From NCBI GenBank assembly GCA_031431125.1, contig JANPCX010000021.1, forward strand, positions 62,001 through 126,000: a stretch of DNA of 64,000 nucleotides. The letters run 5' to 3'. Under the pieces are notes generated by a model. That model ran no database searches. It had not been told where the DNA came from and worked only from the letters and a program-made list of their open reading frames with translations. Source of the DNA: JANPCX01 sp031431125. Its GTDB lineage: Bacteria; Pseudomonadota; Gammaproteobacteria; Burkholderiales; Burkholderiaceae_C. Shown here in pieces: positions 16,600-25,751 of this stretch (position 1 is the first letter of the stretch; every line of letters begins with the position of its first letter). The position numbers and the translations under genes were made by a program.

Positions 16600-19149
16600 A
16601 TGTGGCAATTGCTGCAACAACTCTCTTGGCCGCAATGGCGGCACCAGCCTGGGCACAGTCTGGTGAGCGTGCTGGCCATTGCCATGGGCGTGGCCTTGTC
16701 GTTTGCGGTGCATTTGATCAACGAGTCCGCCTTGAACGAATTCAGCGCGGCCGTTCGCAGCGTCAACGGCCAAGCCGACTTTGAACTGCGCGCGCAAAAC
16801 GAAGGCTTCGACGAAAACATCTACCCACGTGTGGCCCAGCACCCGCAGGTGGCTGTGGCCAGTCCCGTCATCGAACTCGACGTGCTGGCCCTCAATGCCC
16901 AAGGTGAGAAGCTGGCCATGCGGCTGTGGGGTGTGGACGCTTTGACCGTCCCGTCCATTGCGCCCGAGCTCTTTGCCCAGGTGGCAGCAGGTGAAGATCG
17001 TTTGGCCATGCTGGAGCCCAGCGCGGTGTTTTTGAATCAAGCGGCGGCAGCATGGTTGGCGAAAGCGCCGCCATCGGACAAGCCACCGCTGCGTTTGGTA
17101 TCGGGCGCACAGAGCTTGCCGTTTGCCGTGCGCGGCCGCGTGGCCGCAGCAGGCCCACCCCTGGCCGTGATGGACTTGGCCGGTGTGCAAGCGAGTTTTG
17201 ACTGGCTGGGTCGCCTGTCACGCATCGACGTTCGTTTGCAGCCTGGCGCAGACCAGGCCACGGTGCTACGCGAGCTGGACTTGCCTGCAGCGCTGCGTGC
17301 CGTTACCCCGGCACAAAGTGCACAGCAAGTCACCCAGGTGTCGCGTGCCTACCGCGTCAACCTCACGGTGCTCGCCATGGTGGCGGTATTCACGGGCGGC
17401 TTTTTGGTGTTCTCGGCGCTGTCGCTGTCGGTGGCCCGCCGTTTGCCACAACTGGCACTCTTGGGCGTGCTGGGTTTGAGCGCCAAGGAAAGGTCGCGTT
17501 GGATTTTGTTGGAAGCCCTGGTGCTCGGTGGCCTCGGCAGCGTGTTGGGCATTGCGCTCGGTACCTTGTTGGCAAAAAGTGCCTTGCAGCTTTTGTCGGG
17601 CGATTTGGGCGGCGGCTACTTTCCAGGCGTGGCCCCCGTCCTCTTGTGGAACCCCTGGGCGGCGCTGCTGTTCACCATGCTGGGCTTGCTTGCAGCTGCC
17701 GCTGGGGCCATGCTGCCCGCCCACATGGCGCAACAGATGCAGCCCGCCTTGGCATTAAAAGGTGCGAGCCTGGGCTCAGGCCAGTCCCCAACAAAACGCT
17801 GGATGCCATGGATGGGTCCGGCGCTGCTGCTGATTGGTTTGGCCTTAGCTTTCCTGCCGCCCATCGGTGAATTGCCGCTGGCGGCCTACGCCGCGGTCGC
17901 TTGTTTTTTGCTCGGCGGCATGGCCTGTGTGCCGCAGGGCGTGGCCTTGCTGCTGGGCCTGGTCCCACCGCAAACCCAGGCGCTGGCCATGTTGGCCGTT
18001 GAGCGAGCGCGTCAGCAACGTCATGTGGCCACAGTGGCCGTGGCCGGCGTGGTGGCCAGCCTCGCGCTGTCCGTGGCCTTGACCATCATGGTGGGCAGTT
18101 TTCGTGTGTCGATAGGCCAGTGGTTGAACACCGTGTTGCCGGCCGATTTGTATGTGCGCATCGGTTCTGGGCGTGCCGGCGACACCGCCTACCTCACACC
18201 CACATTTGTAGTCCAAGCGGCCGCCCTGCCGGGGGTGAACAAAGTGGAGCCACAGCGTGTGATGTCCATTCAATGGCAAGCAGACCGCCCGCCCGTGGCT
18301 TTGATCGCGCGCCATGTGGTGGACCCCGAGCGCAGTCTGCCCTGGGTCCAAGGCATCCAAGCAACGCAGTCTTCCAGCAACGACTTGGCAACCGGTGCCA
18401 TCCCCATTTATGTGAGCGAAGCCATGGTCAGCCTTTACGGAGCCGAGGCGGGAAAGCGCTTGCAACTGCCTCTGCCCAACGGCCAGCCAGTGGCCGCGGT
18501 GGTCATGGGCGTGTGGCGCGACTACGCGCGGCAAAACGGCGCCGTGCTGATGCAGCGCAGCGACTTCGAGCGCCTCACCCAAGACACCCGCGTCAACGAC
18601 CTGGCCCTGTGGTTGAACGCCGATGCTTCAGCCGCAAGCATTCAAACCCAGCTGCGAGAACGGGCCGGTGACGCCGGCGCTTTGCTCGAATTCGCCTCCG
18701 CGGCTGAGATTCGCCAGTTGTCGCTGCGCATTTTTGACCGCAGTTTTGCCGTCACACACTGGTTGCAGGCGGTAGCGATTGGAATGGGTTTGTTTGGCCT
18801 GGCAACCAGCGTGTCGGCCCAGGTACTGGCAAGGCGCAAAGAGTTCGGTTTATTGGTTCACTTGGGGCTGACCAAAAACCAAGTGCGGCGTTTGATCGTG
18901 AGCGAGACCGCCCTGTGGACCGGCGTCGGCATCGTGGTGGGCATGCTGCTGGGCGCGGCCATCAGCGCGGTGCTGGTCCACGCGGTCAACCCGCAAAGTT
19001 TTCACTGGACCATGGACTGGGTGTTGCCATGGTTGCGCCTGCTTTTGTTGGCGGCCAGTGTGTTGGCGGCTGCGCTGCTGACGGCCTGGTGGGCCGCACG
19101 CACGGCTGCACAAACCGGTGCAGCCTTGGCGGTGAAGGAGGACTGGTGA
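16600..19149 (+). CDS. FtsX-like ABC transporter permease (AttFG type)
   Basis: An 849-residue permease with two FtsX-like four-helix units: the first begins near residue 252 (VLAMVAVFTGGFLVFSALSL) and the last near residue 720 (LQAVAIGMGLFGLATSVSAQ, then RRKEFGLLVHLGLTKNQVRRL). A large periplasmic domain follows the N-terminal helix (SVLAIAMGVALSFAVHLINES). The fused double permease corresponds to AttF plus AttG. It should work with the upstream ATPase and pass a lipid or lipoprotein-like cargo to the lipocalin-like protein encoded next, whose GTG start overlaps this stop by 4 bp. The ATG at 16600 was preferred to 16570, which adds no hydrophobic or conserved sequence. Confidence 0.93.
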   Translation: MWQLLQQLSWPQWRHQPGHSLVSVLAIAMGVALSFAVHLINESALNEFSAAVRSVNGQADFELRAQNEGFDENIYPRVAQHPQVAVASPVIELDVLALNAQGEKLAMRLWGVDALTVPSIAPELFAQVAAGEDRLAMLEPSAVFLNQAAAAWLAKAPPSDKPPLRLVSGAQSLPFAVRGRVAAAGPPLAVMDLAGVQASFDWLGRLSRIDVRLQPGADQATVLRELDLPAALRAVTPAQSAQQVTQVSRAYRVNLTVLAMVAVFTGGFLVFSALSLSVARRLPQLALLGVLGLSAKERSRWILLEALVLGGLGSVLGIALGTLLAKSALQLLSGDLGGGYFPGVAPVLLWNPWAALLFTMLGLLAAAAGAMLPAHMAQQMQPALALKGASLGSGQSPTKRWMPWMGPALLLIGLALAFLPPIGELPLAAYAAVACFLLGGMACVPQGVALLLGLVPPQTQALAMLAVERARQQRHVATVAVAGVVASLALSVALTIMVGSFRVSIGQWLNTVLPADLYVRIGSGRAGDTAYLTPTFVVQAAALPGVNKVEPQRVMSIQWQADRPPVALIARHVVDPERSLPWVQGIQATQSSSNDLATGAIPIYVSEAMVSLYGAEAGKRLQLPLPNGQPVAAVVMGVWRDYARQNGAVLMQRSDFERLTQDTRVNDLALWLNADASAASIQTQLRERAGDAGALLEFASAAEIRQLSLRIFDRSFAVTHWLQAVAIGMGLFGLATSVSAQVLARRKEFGLLVHLGLTKNQVRRLIVSETALWTGVGIVVGMLLGAAISAVLVHAVNPQSFHWTMDWVLPWLRLLLLAASVLAAALLTAWWAARTAAQTGAALAVKEDW

Positions 19150-20324
19150 ACAACGGTCGCCGCATCGGTTTGCAAAAAGGTTTGTTGGCGCTGCTGGCCA
19201 TCCAACATACAAGCACCTGGGCTTCGGGGCGCTCGACCGAACCATCTGACCAAGCCGCGCGCCGCGACGTGATTGCGCCCCACCGTGTGCTGACCTTCCC
19301 GAGTGACTTCGGCGCCCACCCACAAGCCCGCATCGAGTGGTGGTACCTCACGGGTTGGTTATCGCCTGGCGAGTCGCCAACTTCGGCACTTCAAGCCATC
19401 CCGGCTTACGGCTTTCAGATCACGTTTTTCCGAACCCGCAGCAGTGTCGCGCCCGACCACCCCAGCCGCTTCGCCGCCAAACAACTGGTCTTTGCCCACA
19501 TCGCCTTGAGCGAAGTGGCCAATGGACGCTTGCGGCACGACGACAGAATTGCGCGCGCTGGATTTGGTTTGGCAGAAGCCGCCCCATCCGACACTCAAGT
19601 CAGGCTGCGCGATTGGCGGCTGCAACGACGCACCAGCCCATCAACCACTGCCGCCGCAAGCAGCAGCCTCTACCAAACACAAGTTCAAAGCGACAAAGCC
19701 GGTTTTGCATTGAACCTGCAACTTGCCACCACCCAACCCGTGCTGCTCCAAGGCCAAAACGGCTACTCGCGCAAAGGGCCCCAAGAGGCCCAGGCCAGCC
19801 ATTACTACAGCCAACCCCAACTCCAAGCGCGCGGTGAGCTTCAGTTGGACGGCAAAAAATTGCAAGTGGCCGGGCAAGCGTGGCTGGACCACGAGTGGAG
19901 CGACAGCCTGCTCGATGCAGAAGCCGTCGGCTGGGATTGGATAGGCATGAATTTGTTCGACGGCAGCGCCCTCACCGCCTTTCGCCTGCGCCGCCAAGAT
20001 GGCAGCACCGTCTATGCCGGCGGCAGTTGGCGCCAGCCCGGCGGCGAGGTTCAAAACTTCGCGCCGCAAGAAGTTGTTTTCACTGCAGGCCGGCAATGGC
20101 AAAGTCCCTCATCGGGTGCCCGCTATCCGGTGCAGTGGCAAGTCAACACCCCCGCCGGCCCCGCCCAAGTCCGTGCCCTCTTCGACGCCCAAGAACTCGA
20201 CAGCCGAAGCAGCACCGGCACGATTTATTGGGAAGGCTTGAGCGAGCTGCTCGATGCGCAGGGGCAGCGTGTGGGCTTGGGGTATTTGGAGATGACGGGG
20301 TATGCGGGGAGGTTGAGGATTTAG
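19146..20324 (+). CDS. lipocalin-like AttH/CrtC-family secreted protein
   Basis: About 392 residues of the AttH/carotenoid-hydratase-like lipocalin family. The signature blocks are ARIEWWYLTGWL near residue 62, WLDHEWS near 250 and GWDWIGMNLFDGSALTAFRLR just after, all typical of the family's two lipocalin-like halves. An N-terminal hydrophobic segment (GLLALLAIQ) may be a signal or anchor. The start is taken as GTG at 19146, overlapping the permease stop by 4 bp; the frame is open further upstream inside the permease but that is shadow sequence. It likely binds a hydrophobic ligand outside the inner membrane for the adjacent ABC system. The annotation as a carotenoid enzyme found in databases is not supported by context. 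Confidence 0.88.
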   Translation: MNNGRRIGLQKGLLALLAIQHTSTWASGRSTEPSDQAARRDVIAPHRVLTFPSDFGAHPQARIEWWYLTGWLSPGESPTSALQAIPAYGFQITFFRTRSSVAPDHPSRFAAKQLVFAHIALSEVANGRLRHDDRIARAGFGLAEAAPSDTQVRLRDWRLQRRTSPSTTAAASSSLYQTQVQSDKAGFALNLQLATTQPVLLQGQNGYSRKGPQEAQASHYYSQPQLQARGELQLDGKKLQVAGQAWLDHEWSDSLLDAEAVGWDWIGMNLFDGSALTAFRLRRQDGSTVYAGGSWRQPGGEVQNFAPQEVVFTAGRQWQSPSSGARYPVQWQVNTPAGPAQVRALFDAQELDSRSSTGTIYWEGLSELLDAQGQRVGLGYLEMTGYAGRLRI

Positions 20325-20493
20325 GATTGTTAGGATGAGGACGGACTAGACTTTGACGGTCCTCAGCATCTGGCGCTCAAGCGGGACAGCCCGTAAATAG
20401 GGACTTGGGGTGGGCATGGCGCTACACAGTTGACAGTCACGAGACCGCAGCACCCGCTAAGACAACCCCACACGCTGAAATGACAGACCAAAA

Positions 20494-20525
20494 ACAAAAA
20501 CGGACCCGAAGGTCCGTTTTGTTTT
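20494..20525 (-). terminator. terminator of the tRNA genes
   Basis: ACGGACC and GGTCCGT pair around a four-base loop, extended by A/T pairs. On the minus strand a T tract follows, just after tRNA-Asp. The symmetric flanks mean it could also stop plus-strand transcription from the attH end. Confidence 0.88.
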
Positions 20526-20531
20526 CTATCT

Positions 20532-20608
20532 TGGCGGAGTGGACGGGGCTCGAACCCGCGACCCCCGGCGTGACAGGCCGGTATTCTAACCAACTGAACT
20601 ACCACTCC
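20532..20608 (-). tRNA. tRNA-Asp (GTC)
   Basis: A 77-base cloverleaf with encoded CCA. The acceptor stem GGAGTGG pairs fully with CCACTCC, and the anticodon loop is CTGTCAC with GTC. It is the last of three tRNAs downstream of gltX on the same strand, just before a terminator. Confidence 0.97.
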
Positions 20609-20679
20609 TTAACTAACCCCAGCGTGTCACCTGCTGGTTTTGTTGCTTTCAGATTGCTCTGCAAGCGCAACAACAAACT

Positions 20680-20755
20680 TGGCGTCCCCTAGGGGATTCG
20701 AACCCCTGTAATCACCGTGAAAGGGTGGTGTCCTAGGCCTCTAGACGAAGGGGAC
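20680..20755 (-). tRNA. tRNA-Glu (TTC)
   Basis: A 76-base cloverleaf with encoded CCA. The acceptor stem GTCCCCT pairs with AGGGGAC and the anticodon loop CTTTCAC carries TTC. It lies between tRNA-Ala and tRNA-Asp, downstream of the gene for glutamyl-tRNA synthetase, so enzyme and substrate RNA may share a transcript. Confidence 0.97.
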
Positions 20756-20812
20756 AAATCCTTCATCACCGCTTGAACTGCGCTCCACTGTTAAACAACC
20801 CTAAGCCTGTTT

Positions 20813-20888
<76 letters not shown>

Positions 20889-20963
20889 GTTTTAACGCCT
20901 TGTTTCCAGGGCTTCAAAAGAGAACATCGCTGTTCAAGTGAGACGACGATTATAGCCCGTTTT

Positions 20964-22403
20964 TCACACCCCTTGCAAGCGCTCCAACACCTGCTCGCGG
21001 GTGAAGAGGGCCAACACCGCATCGGCCGATGGTGTTTGCGCCCGCCCGCAGACGAGCAAACGCAGTGGCGTGGCCAGTTGCGGCATCTTCAGTTTGAACT
21101 CTGTCAGCACCTGCTTGAAGGTGGCGCTGATGGCGATTTGGCTCCATTCGGTGTCGGCCAAACGAGAACGCAAGGACTGCAGCGCGGGCCTCACCTCGTC
21201 GGTCAAGTGGGTGGCGAGTTCCGCCTGTGCAGGTTGCACCGGCGCAAAGTACATGTGCAGCCAATCGGCCAGTTCCACCAAGGTGGCGCAGCGGTCGCGG
21301 AACAACACACACATGGCGGCCAAGGGAGCGTTACTTGGCACCACGACACCTGAGCGTGCGAGGTGCTCGGTCAACCACGGCACGAGTTGTTCAGCCGGTG
21401 TGGACTTCATGTGCTGCGCGTTCACCCAGCGCAGTTTGATTTCGTCAAACTGCGCGGCGCTTTTGCCGAGATGGTCCAGATTGAACCACTGCACCAGTTG
21501 CTCACGCGAGAAAATTTCATCGTCCCCGTGACTCCAGCCCAGGCGTGCGAGGTAGTTGACCACGGCATCCGCCAAGTAACCTTCTTCGCGGTATTGCGTC
21601 ACGGGTTTGGCACCGTGGCGTTTGCTCATTTTTTCGCCGAGCTCGTTGAGCACGGTGGGCAAATGGGCATAGACGGGCGGCTCTTGGCCGAGGGCACGGA
21701 AGATGTGAATTTGGCGCGGCGTGTTGTTCACATGGTCGTCACCGCGAATCACGTGGGTGATGTTCATGTCGATGTCGTCCACCACCACACAAAAGTTGTA
21801 GGTGGGGGTGCCGACAGCGATGGCACCCTCGACGGGAGCACCTGCTCCGGGGCGGGCAATGACGAGGTCGTCGAGCTCGTCATTGCTGATTTCAATGCGG
21901 CCTTTGACTTTGTCTTCCCAGACCACAGACCCGCCCTGCGGGCCTTTGAAACGGATGACGGGTTGCACGCCCACAGGCACTGGCGGCAGCGCCTTGCCGG
22001 GCTCGGGCCGCCAGGTGCCGTCGTAACGGGGCTTTTGTTTGGCTTGCATTTGCTGCTCGCGCAGCGCATCCAGCTCGGCGCTGCTCATGTAGCAGGGGTA
22101 GGCCAGGCCCTGATCCAGCATGTTCTTCACGACCTCGCGGTAGCGGTCCATGCGCTGCATTTGATAGAACGGGCCTTCGTCGTGATCCAGACCGAGCCAA
22201 CGCATGCCTTCCAAAATCACATCGACGGCTTCTTGCGATGAACGTTCTTCGTCGGTGTCTTCAATGCGAAGAATGAAGGTGCCGCCTGTGGCTTTGGCAA
22301 AGGCCCAGGGATAAAGCGCCGAGCGGATGTTGCCCAGGTGAATGAAGCCGGTGGGGCTGGGGGCAAAACGGGTGCGGACAGGGGTAGGAGCAGGAAGGGT
22401 CAT
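20964..22403 (-). CDS. gltX: glutamyl-tRNA synthetase
   Basis: A 479-residue class I synthetase that charges tRNA-Glu. The HIGH-like motif is PSPTGFIHLGN at residues 17-27, the KMSKS loop is KMSKRHG near residue 255, and DDHVNNTPRQIHIFRALG marks the catalytic insert. Whether it also charges tRNA-Gln cannot be read directly. It is the last protein gene of the long minus-strand block; metZ ends 6 bp upstream and three tRNA genes follow. C-terminal anticodon-binding sequence is complete. Confidence 0.98.
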   Translation of the reverse strand: MTLPAPTPVRTRFAPSPTGFIHLGNIRSALYPWAFAKATGGTFILRIEDTDEERSSQEAVDVILEGMRWLGLDHDEGPFYQMQRMDRYREVVKNMLDQGLAYPCYMSSAELDALREQQMQAKQKPRYDGTWRPEPGKALPPVPVGVQPVIRFKGPQGGSVVWEDKVKGRIEISNDELDDLVIARPGAGAPVEGAIAVGTPTYNFCVVVDDIDMNITHVIRGDDHVNNTPRQIHIFRALGQEPPVYAHLPTVLNELGEKMSKRHGAKPVTQYREEGYLADAVVNYLARLGWSHGDDEIFSREQLVQWFNLDHLGKSAAQFDEIKLRWVNAQHMKSTPAEQLVPWLTEHLARSGVVVPSNAPLAAMCVLFRDRCATLVELADWLHMYFAPVQPAQAELATHLTDEVRPALQSLRSRLADTEWSQIAISATFKQVLTEFKLKMPQLATPLRLLVCGRAQTPSADAVLALFTREQVLERLQGV

Positions 22404-22409
22404 GAAAGA

Positions 22410-23630
22410 TTACAAACTTTGCAGGCCACGGAGCAAGTCGGCCTTCAGGTCATCCAGGTGTTCCAGGCCCGCCGCAACACGCACCAATCCTTGCGAAATG
22501 CCGGCGCTGCTGCGCTGCGCTTCGGTCAAGCGGCCGTGGGTGGTGCTGGCGGGGTGGGTGATGGTGGTTTTGGTGTCGCCCAGGTTGGCGGTGATGGAGC
22601 AGATTTGCGTGTGGTCGATCACATGAAAGGCCTTGGTGCGTGCCTGCGCATCGTCTTTGGCCTTGACGGTGAACGAGAGCACGGCACCGCCCAAACCCGA
22701 CTGCTGGGCCATGGCCAATTCATGCTGCGGGTGTGATTTCAAACCGGGATAAAACACCTGCTGCACCTGCGGTTGTTCTTCCAACCACGTGGCCAGGGCC
22801 AGCGCCTGCTGGCTGTGGGCTTGCATGCGGATGGACAAGGTTTCCATGCCCTTGAGCACCACCCAGGCATTGAAGGGCGACAGCGTCATGCCCGCCGTGC
22901 GCAGCACGGGCACCAGCTTGTCGTTGAGCAGGGCCTCGGTGCCACATACCGCACCCGCCATGACGCGGCCTTGGCCGTCGAGGTATTTGGTGCCGGAGTG
23001 CATCACCAAGTCGGCGCCCATCTCAATGGGGAGTTGCAAAGCGGGCGAACAAAAGCAGTTGTCCACAACCAGGTACGCACCGGCATTTTTTGCAATGATG
23101 GACAGCGCGCGAATGTCGCAGACCTCGGTCAGCGGGTTGGTCGGCGTTTCTGCGAACAGCAGTTTGGTGTTGGGCTTGATCGCCGCCCGCCACTCGTTCA
23201 AATCTGTTTGAGAAACAAAACTGGTTTCCACACCAAACTTGGCGAACTCGCGGCCAAACAGCATGATGGTGGAGCCAAACACGCTGCGCGAACACACCAC
23301 ATGGTCGCCCGCTTGGAGCAAACCCAAACCAATCAGCAAGATGGCCCCCATGCCACTGGCGGTGCCCACACAAGCCTCCGCGCCTTCGAGCGCAGCCAAG
23401 CGGCGCTCAAACATGGTGACGGTGGGGTTGGTGAAGCGAGAGTAGGTGAAGGCCTCTTCTTCGTTGGCAAAACGCGCCGCTGCGGTGGCGGCGTCGGGAT
23501 GCACAAAGCTGCTGGTCAGAAAAAGGGCCTCGGAGTTCTCACCCCATTGCGAGCGCGGCAACCCCTCGCGCACTGCCAAGGTTTCTAAACGCGTGCCCGG
23601 TGGGAATTCAATGCGGGGAATTTTGTTCAT
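22410..23630 (-). CDS. metZ: O-succinylhomoserine sulfhydrylase
   Basis: A 406-residue PLP enzyme that makes homocysteine directly from O-succinylhomoserine and sulfide in methionine synthesis. The PLP lysine is Lys215 in HSGTKYLDGQGR; FTYSRFTNPTV and the phosphate-binding ASGMGAI near residue 91 are typical of this subgroup, which places it with MetZ rather than MetB or MetC. It follows purF by 16 bp, an arrangement common in beta- and gammaproteobacteria, and precedes gltX by 6 bp. A second, more distant PLP lyase of this superfamily is encoded at 53 kb. Confidence 0.95.
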   Translation of the reverse strand: MNKIPRIEFPPGTRLETLAVREGLPRSQWGENSEALFLTSSFVHPDAATAAARFANEEEAFTYSRFTNPTVTMFERRLAALEGAEACVGTASGMGAILLIGLGLLQAGDHVVCSRSVFGSTIMLFGREFAKFGVETSFVSQTDLNEWRAAIKPNTKLLFAETPTNPLTEVCDIRALSIIAKNAGAYLVVDNCFCSPALQLPIEMGADLVMHSGTKYLDGQGRVMAGAVCGTEALLNDKLVPVLRTAGMTLSPFNAWVVLKGMETLSIRMQAHSQQALALATWLEEQPQVQQVFYPGLKSHPQHELAMAQQSGLGGAVLSFTVKAKDDAQARTKAFHVIDHTQICSITANLGDTKTTITHPASTTHGRLTEAQRSSAGISQGLVRVAAGLEHLDDLKADLLRGLQSL

Positions 23631-23646
23631 GTGCTTCTACCCGGAC

Positions 23647-25164
23647 TTACTCTTGTTCGTTTTGCAACGCCAGCCGGGTCCGATTGTTGCTGTCGTCTTC
23701 GTCGCCTTGTTTGGACCGCTGTGCCGCCATCGAAGCGAAGTCTTCCGCGCTGACATCGCCGGTCACATAGTGGCCATCAAAACAGGAGGCTTCAAAACCC
23801 GCCACCTTGGGGTTGAGTGCACCAACGACTTTTTTCATTGCATCGACATCTTGGTAGATGAGCGCATCGGCACCAATGAACTGGCGTATTTCTTCCATGC
23901 TGCGGTCGTGGGCGATGAGTTCGGCTTTAGTGGGCATGTCGATGCCGTACACATTCGGAAAACGCACCGGTGGCGCGGCCGAGGCCATGTAGACCTTGCG
24001 TGCACCGGCGTCCCGCGCCATTTGAACAATTTCTTTGGACGTGGTGCCGCGCACTATGGAGTCGTCCACCAGCAGCACATTGCGTCCCTTGAACTCCACA
24101 CCGATGGCGTTGAGTTTTTGGCGCACCGATTTTTTGCGCACGCCCTGCCCCGGCATGATGAAGGTGCGGCCCACGTACCGGTTCTTCACAAACCCTTCAC
24201 GGTAGGGCTTGCCAATCTTTTGCGCCAACTGCATGGCCGAGGGGCGGCTGGATTCTGGAATCGGAATGACGACGTCAATCTCGCTGGGCGGCATGGTGGA
24301 AATCAGGCGCTGGGCCAAGGTCTCGCCCATGTTGAGGCGCGCTTGGTAAACGGAAATACCGTCCATCACCGAGTCCGGGCGCGCCAGGTAAACATACTCA
24401 AAAATGCAGGGGTTGAGGACCGGATTTGCCGCGCACTGCTGGGCATGCACCTGGCCTTGCATGTCAATGAAAATGGCCTCGCCGGGTGCCACATCACGCG
24501 TTAATTTGTGGCCTGTTCCTTCAAGCGCCACTGACTCGCTGGCCACCATCACCTCATGGCTTCCGGCCACCACACCTTCGCCAAAACACAAAGGGCGTAT
24601 GCCAAAAGGATCGCGAAACGCGAGCAAGCCATGGCCTGCGATCAATGCAACCACGGCATAAGAACCCTTGACGCGCTTGTGCAAGGCACTGACAGCCGCG
24701 AAGATTTCTTTCGGCGACAGCGGCATGTCACGCGCCGCGACCGCCAGCTCATGGGCCAAGATATTGATCAGCACCTCGGTGTCGCTGTCGGTGTTGATGT
24801 GGCGGCGGTCTATGCCCACCAGCTCTTGTTTCAGCAAAGGCGCATTGGTGAGGTTGCCGTTGTGCACGAGCACGATGCCAAAGGGCGCGTTCACATAAAA
24901 GGGCTGTGCTTCCTCTTCGCTGTAGGCATTGCCTGCGGTGGGATAACGCACCTGCCCCAAACCCACATTGCCCGGCAAGCCGCGCATGTTGCGGGTGCGA
25001 AACACATCACGCACCATGCCCCGTGCTTTGTGCATGAAACATTTGCTGTCTTGCATGGTGACGATACCGGCAGCGTCTTGCCCGCGATGCTGCAACAGCA
25101 GCAAGGCGTCGTAGATCAACTGGTTGACGGGTCCCTTGGAAATGACACCCACGATGCCGCACAT
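23647..25164 (-). CDS. purF: amidophosphoribosyltransferase
   Basis: First committed enzyme of purine synthesis, making phosphoribosylamine from PRPP and glutamine. The N-terminal Ntn glutaminase starts MCGIVGVI, with Cys2 becoming the catalytic terminal residue after methionine removal; HRGQDAAGI follows. The PRPP-binding block is VLLVDDSIVRGTTSKEIV near residue 365. At 505 residues it is full length. It lies 26 bp after cvpA, the classical cvpA-purF pair. Confidence 0.98.
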   Translation of the reverse strand: MCGIVGVISKGPVNQLIYDALLLLQHRGQDAAGIVTMQDSKCFMHKARGMVRDVFRTRNMRGLPGNVGLGQVRYPTAGNAYSEEEAQPFYVNAPFGIVLVHNGNLTNAPLLKQELVGIDRRHINTDSDTEVLINILAHELAVAARDMPLSPKEIFAAVSALHKRVKGSYAVVALIAGHGLLAFRDPFGIRPLCFGEGVVAGSHEVMVASESVALEGTGHKLTRDVAPGEAIFIDMQGQVHAQQCAANPVLNPCIFEYVYLARPDSVMDGISVYQARLNMGETLAQRLISTMPPSEIDVVIPIPESSRPSAMQLAQKIGKPYREGFVKNRYVGRTFIMPGQGVRKKSVRQKLNAIGVEFKGRNVLLVDDSIVRGTTSKEIVQMARDAGARKVYMASAAPPVRFPNVYGIDMPTKAELIAHDRSMEEIRQFIGADALIYQDVDAMKKVVGALNPKVAGFEASCFDGHYVTGDVSAEDFASMAAQRSKQGDEDDSNNRTRLALQNEQE

Positions 25165-25190
25165 AAATAAACCCCTTGTTCAAATCTTGT

Positions 25191-25712
25191 TCAACTGCAA
25201 TTGGAACCACATGCACTGCGTATGGAGGTGCTGGCGCCTTGAGCCCATGAAGCAGGCAGCAGCGGCGCAACAACGCCATAGGCCACGGCCAACCAGGGTC
25301 GAATCTGCGACTGCGTCCATGCCTCAGAACGTGACCACGGCGTCCAACCCACCACGGTATACAGCATGAGCGCAACCATCAAGCCGCGCAAGCTGCCAAA
25401 AAGCATGCCCAACAAACGGTCCACGATGCTCAAAGGTGTGGCCCGCACCAACATCCGCACCAGCCTGGCCAACAGCGCCCAAACAATCAACACCGCCACA
25501 AAGGTGATCACGAAGGTGGCCGACGAATTCAGCGCACTTCCAACAACCCCGACAGGAATGTGGGGAGCGATTTGGGGCGACAACCAGTGCGCCAAGAAAT
25601 AGGCCACCACCCAGCCCGCCAGCGACATCAACTCGAACACGAGGCCACGCCACAGCCCGACCAAGGCCGACAGGCCCAAGATGGCGAGCAAAACCCAATC
25701 AACCCAGGCCAT
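25191..25712 (-). CDS. cvpA: CvpA family membrane protein
   Basis: A 173-residue integral membrane protein with about four hydrophobic helices: WVDWVLLAILGLSALVGLW, LAGWVVAYFLAHW, FVITFVAVLIVWALL and LMVALMLYTVVGW. CvpA is needed for colicin V production in E. coli and affects envelope homeostasis; its biochemical role is not settled. The block SIVDRLLGMLFGSLRG is the conserved family centre. It directly precedes purF and follows the SPOR-domain gene by 39 bp. Confidence 0.92.
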   Translation of the reverse strand: MAWVDWVLLAILGLSALVGLWRGLVFELMSLAGWVVAYFLAHWLSPQIAPHIPVGVVGSALNSSATFVITFVAVLIVWALLARLVRMLVRATPLSIVDRLLGMLFGSLRGLMVALMLYTVVGWTPWSRSEAWTQSQIRPWLAVAYGVVAPLLPASWAQGASTSIRSACGSNCS

Positions 25713-25751
25713 CGGAGCTCTCGTTGCAGCAGATGGGCGGACAGCTCGCGA

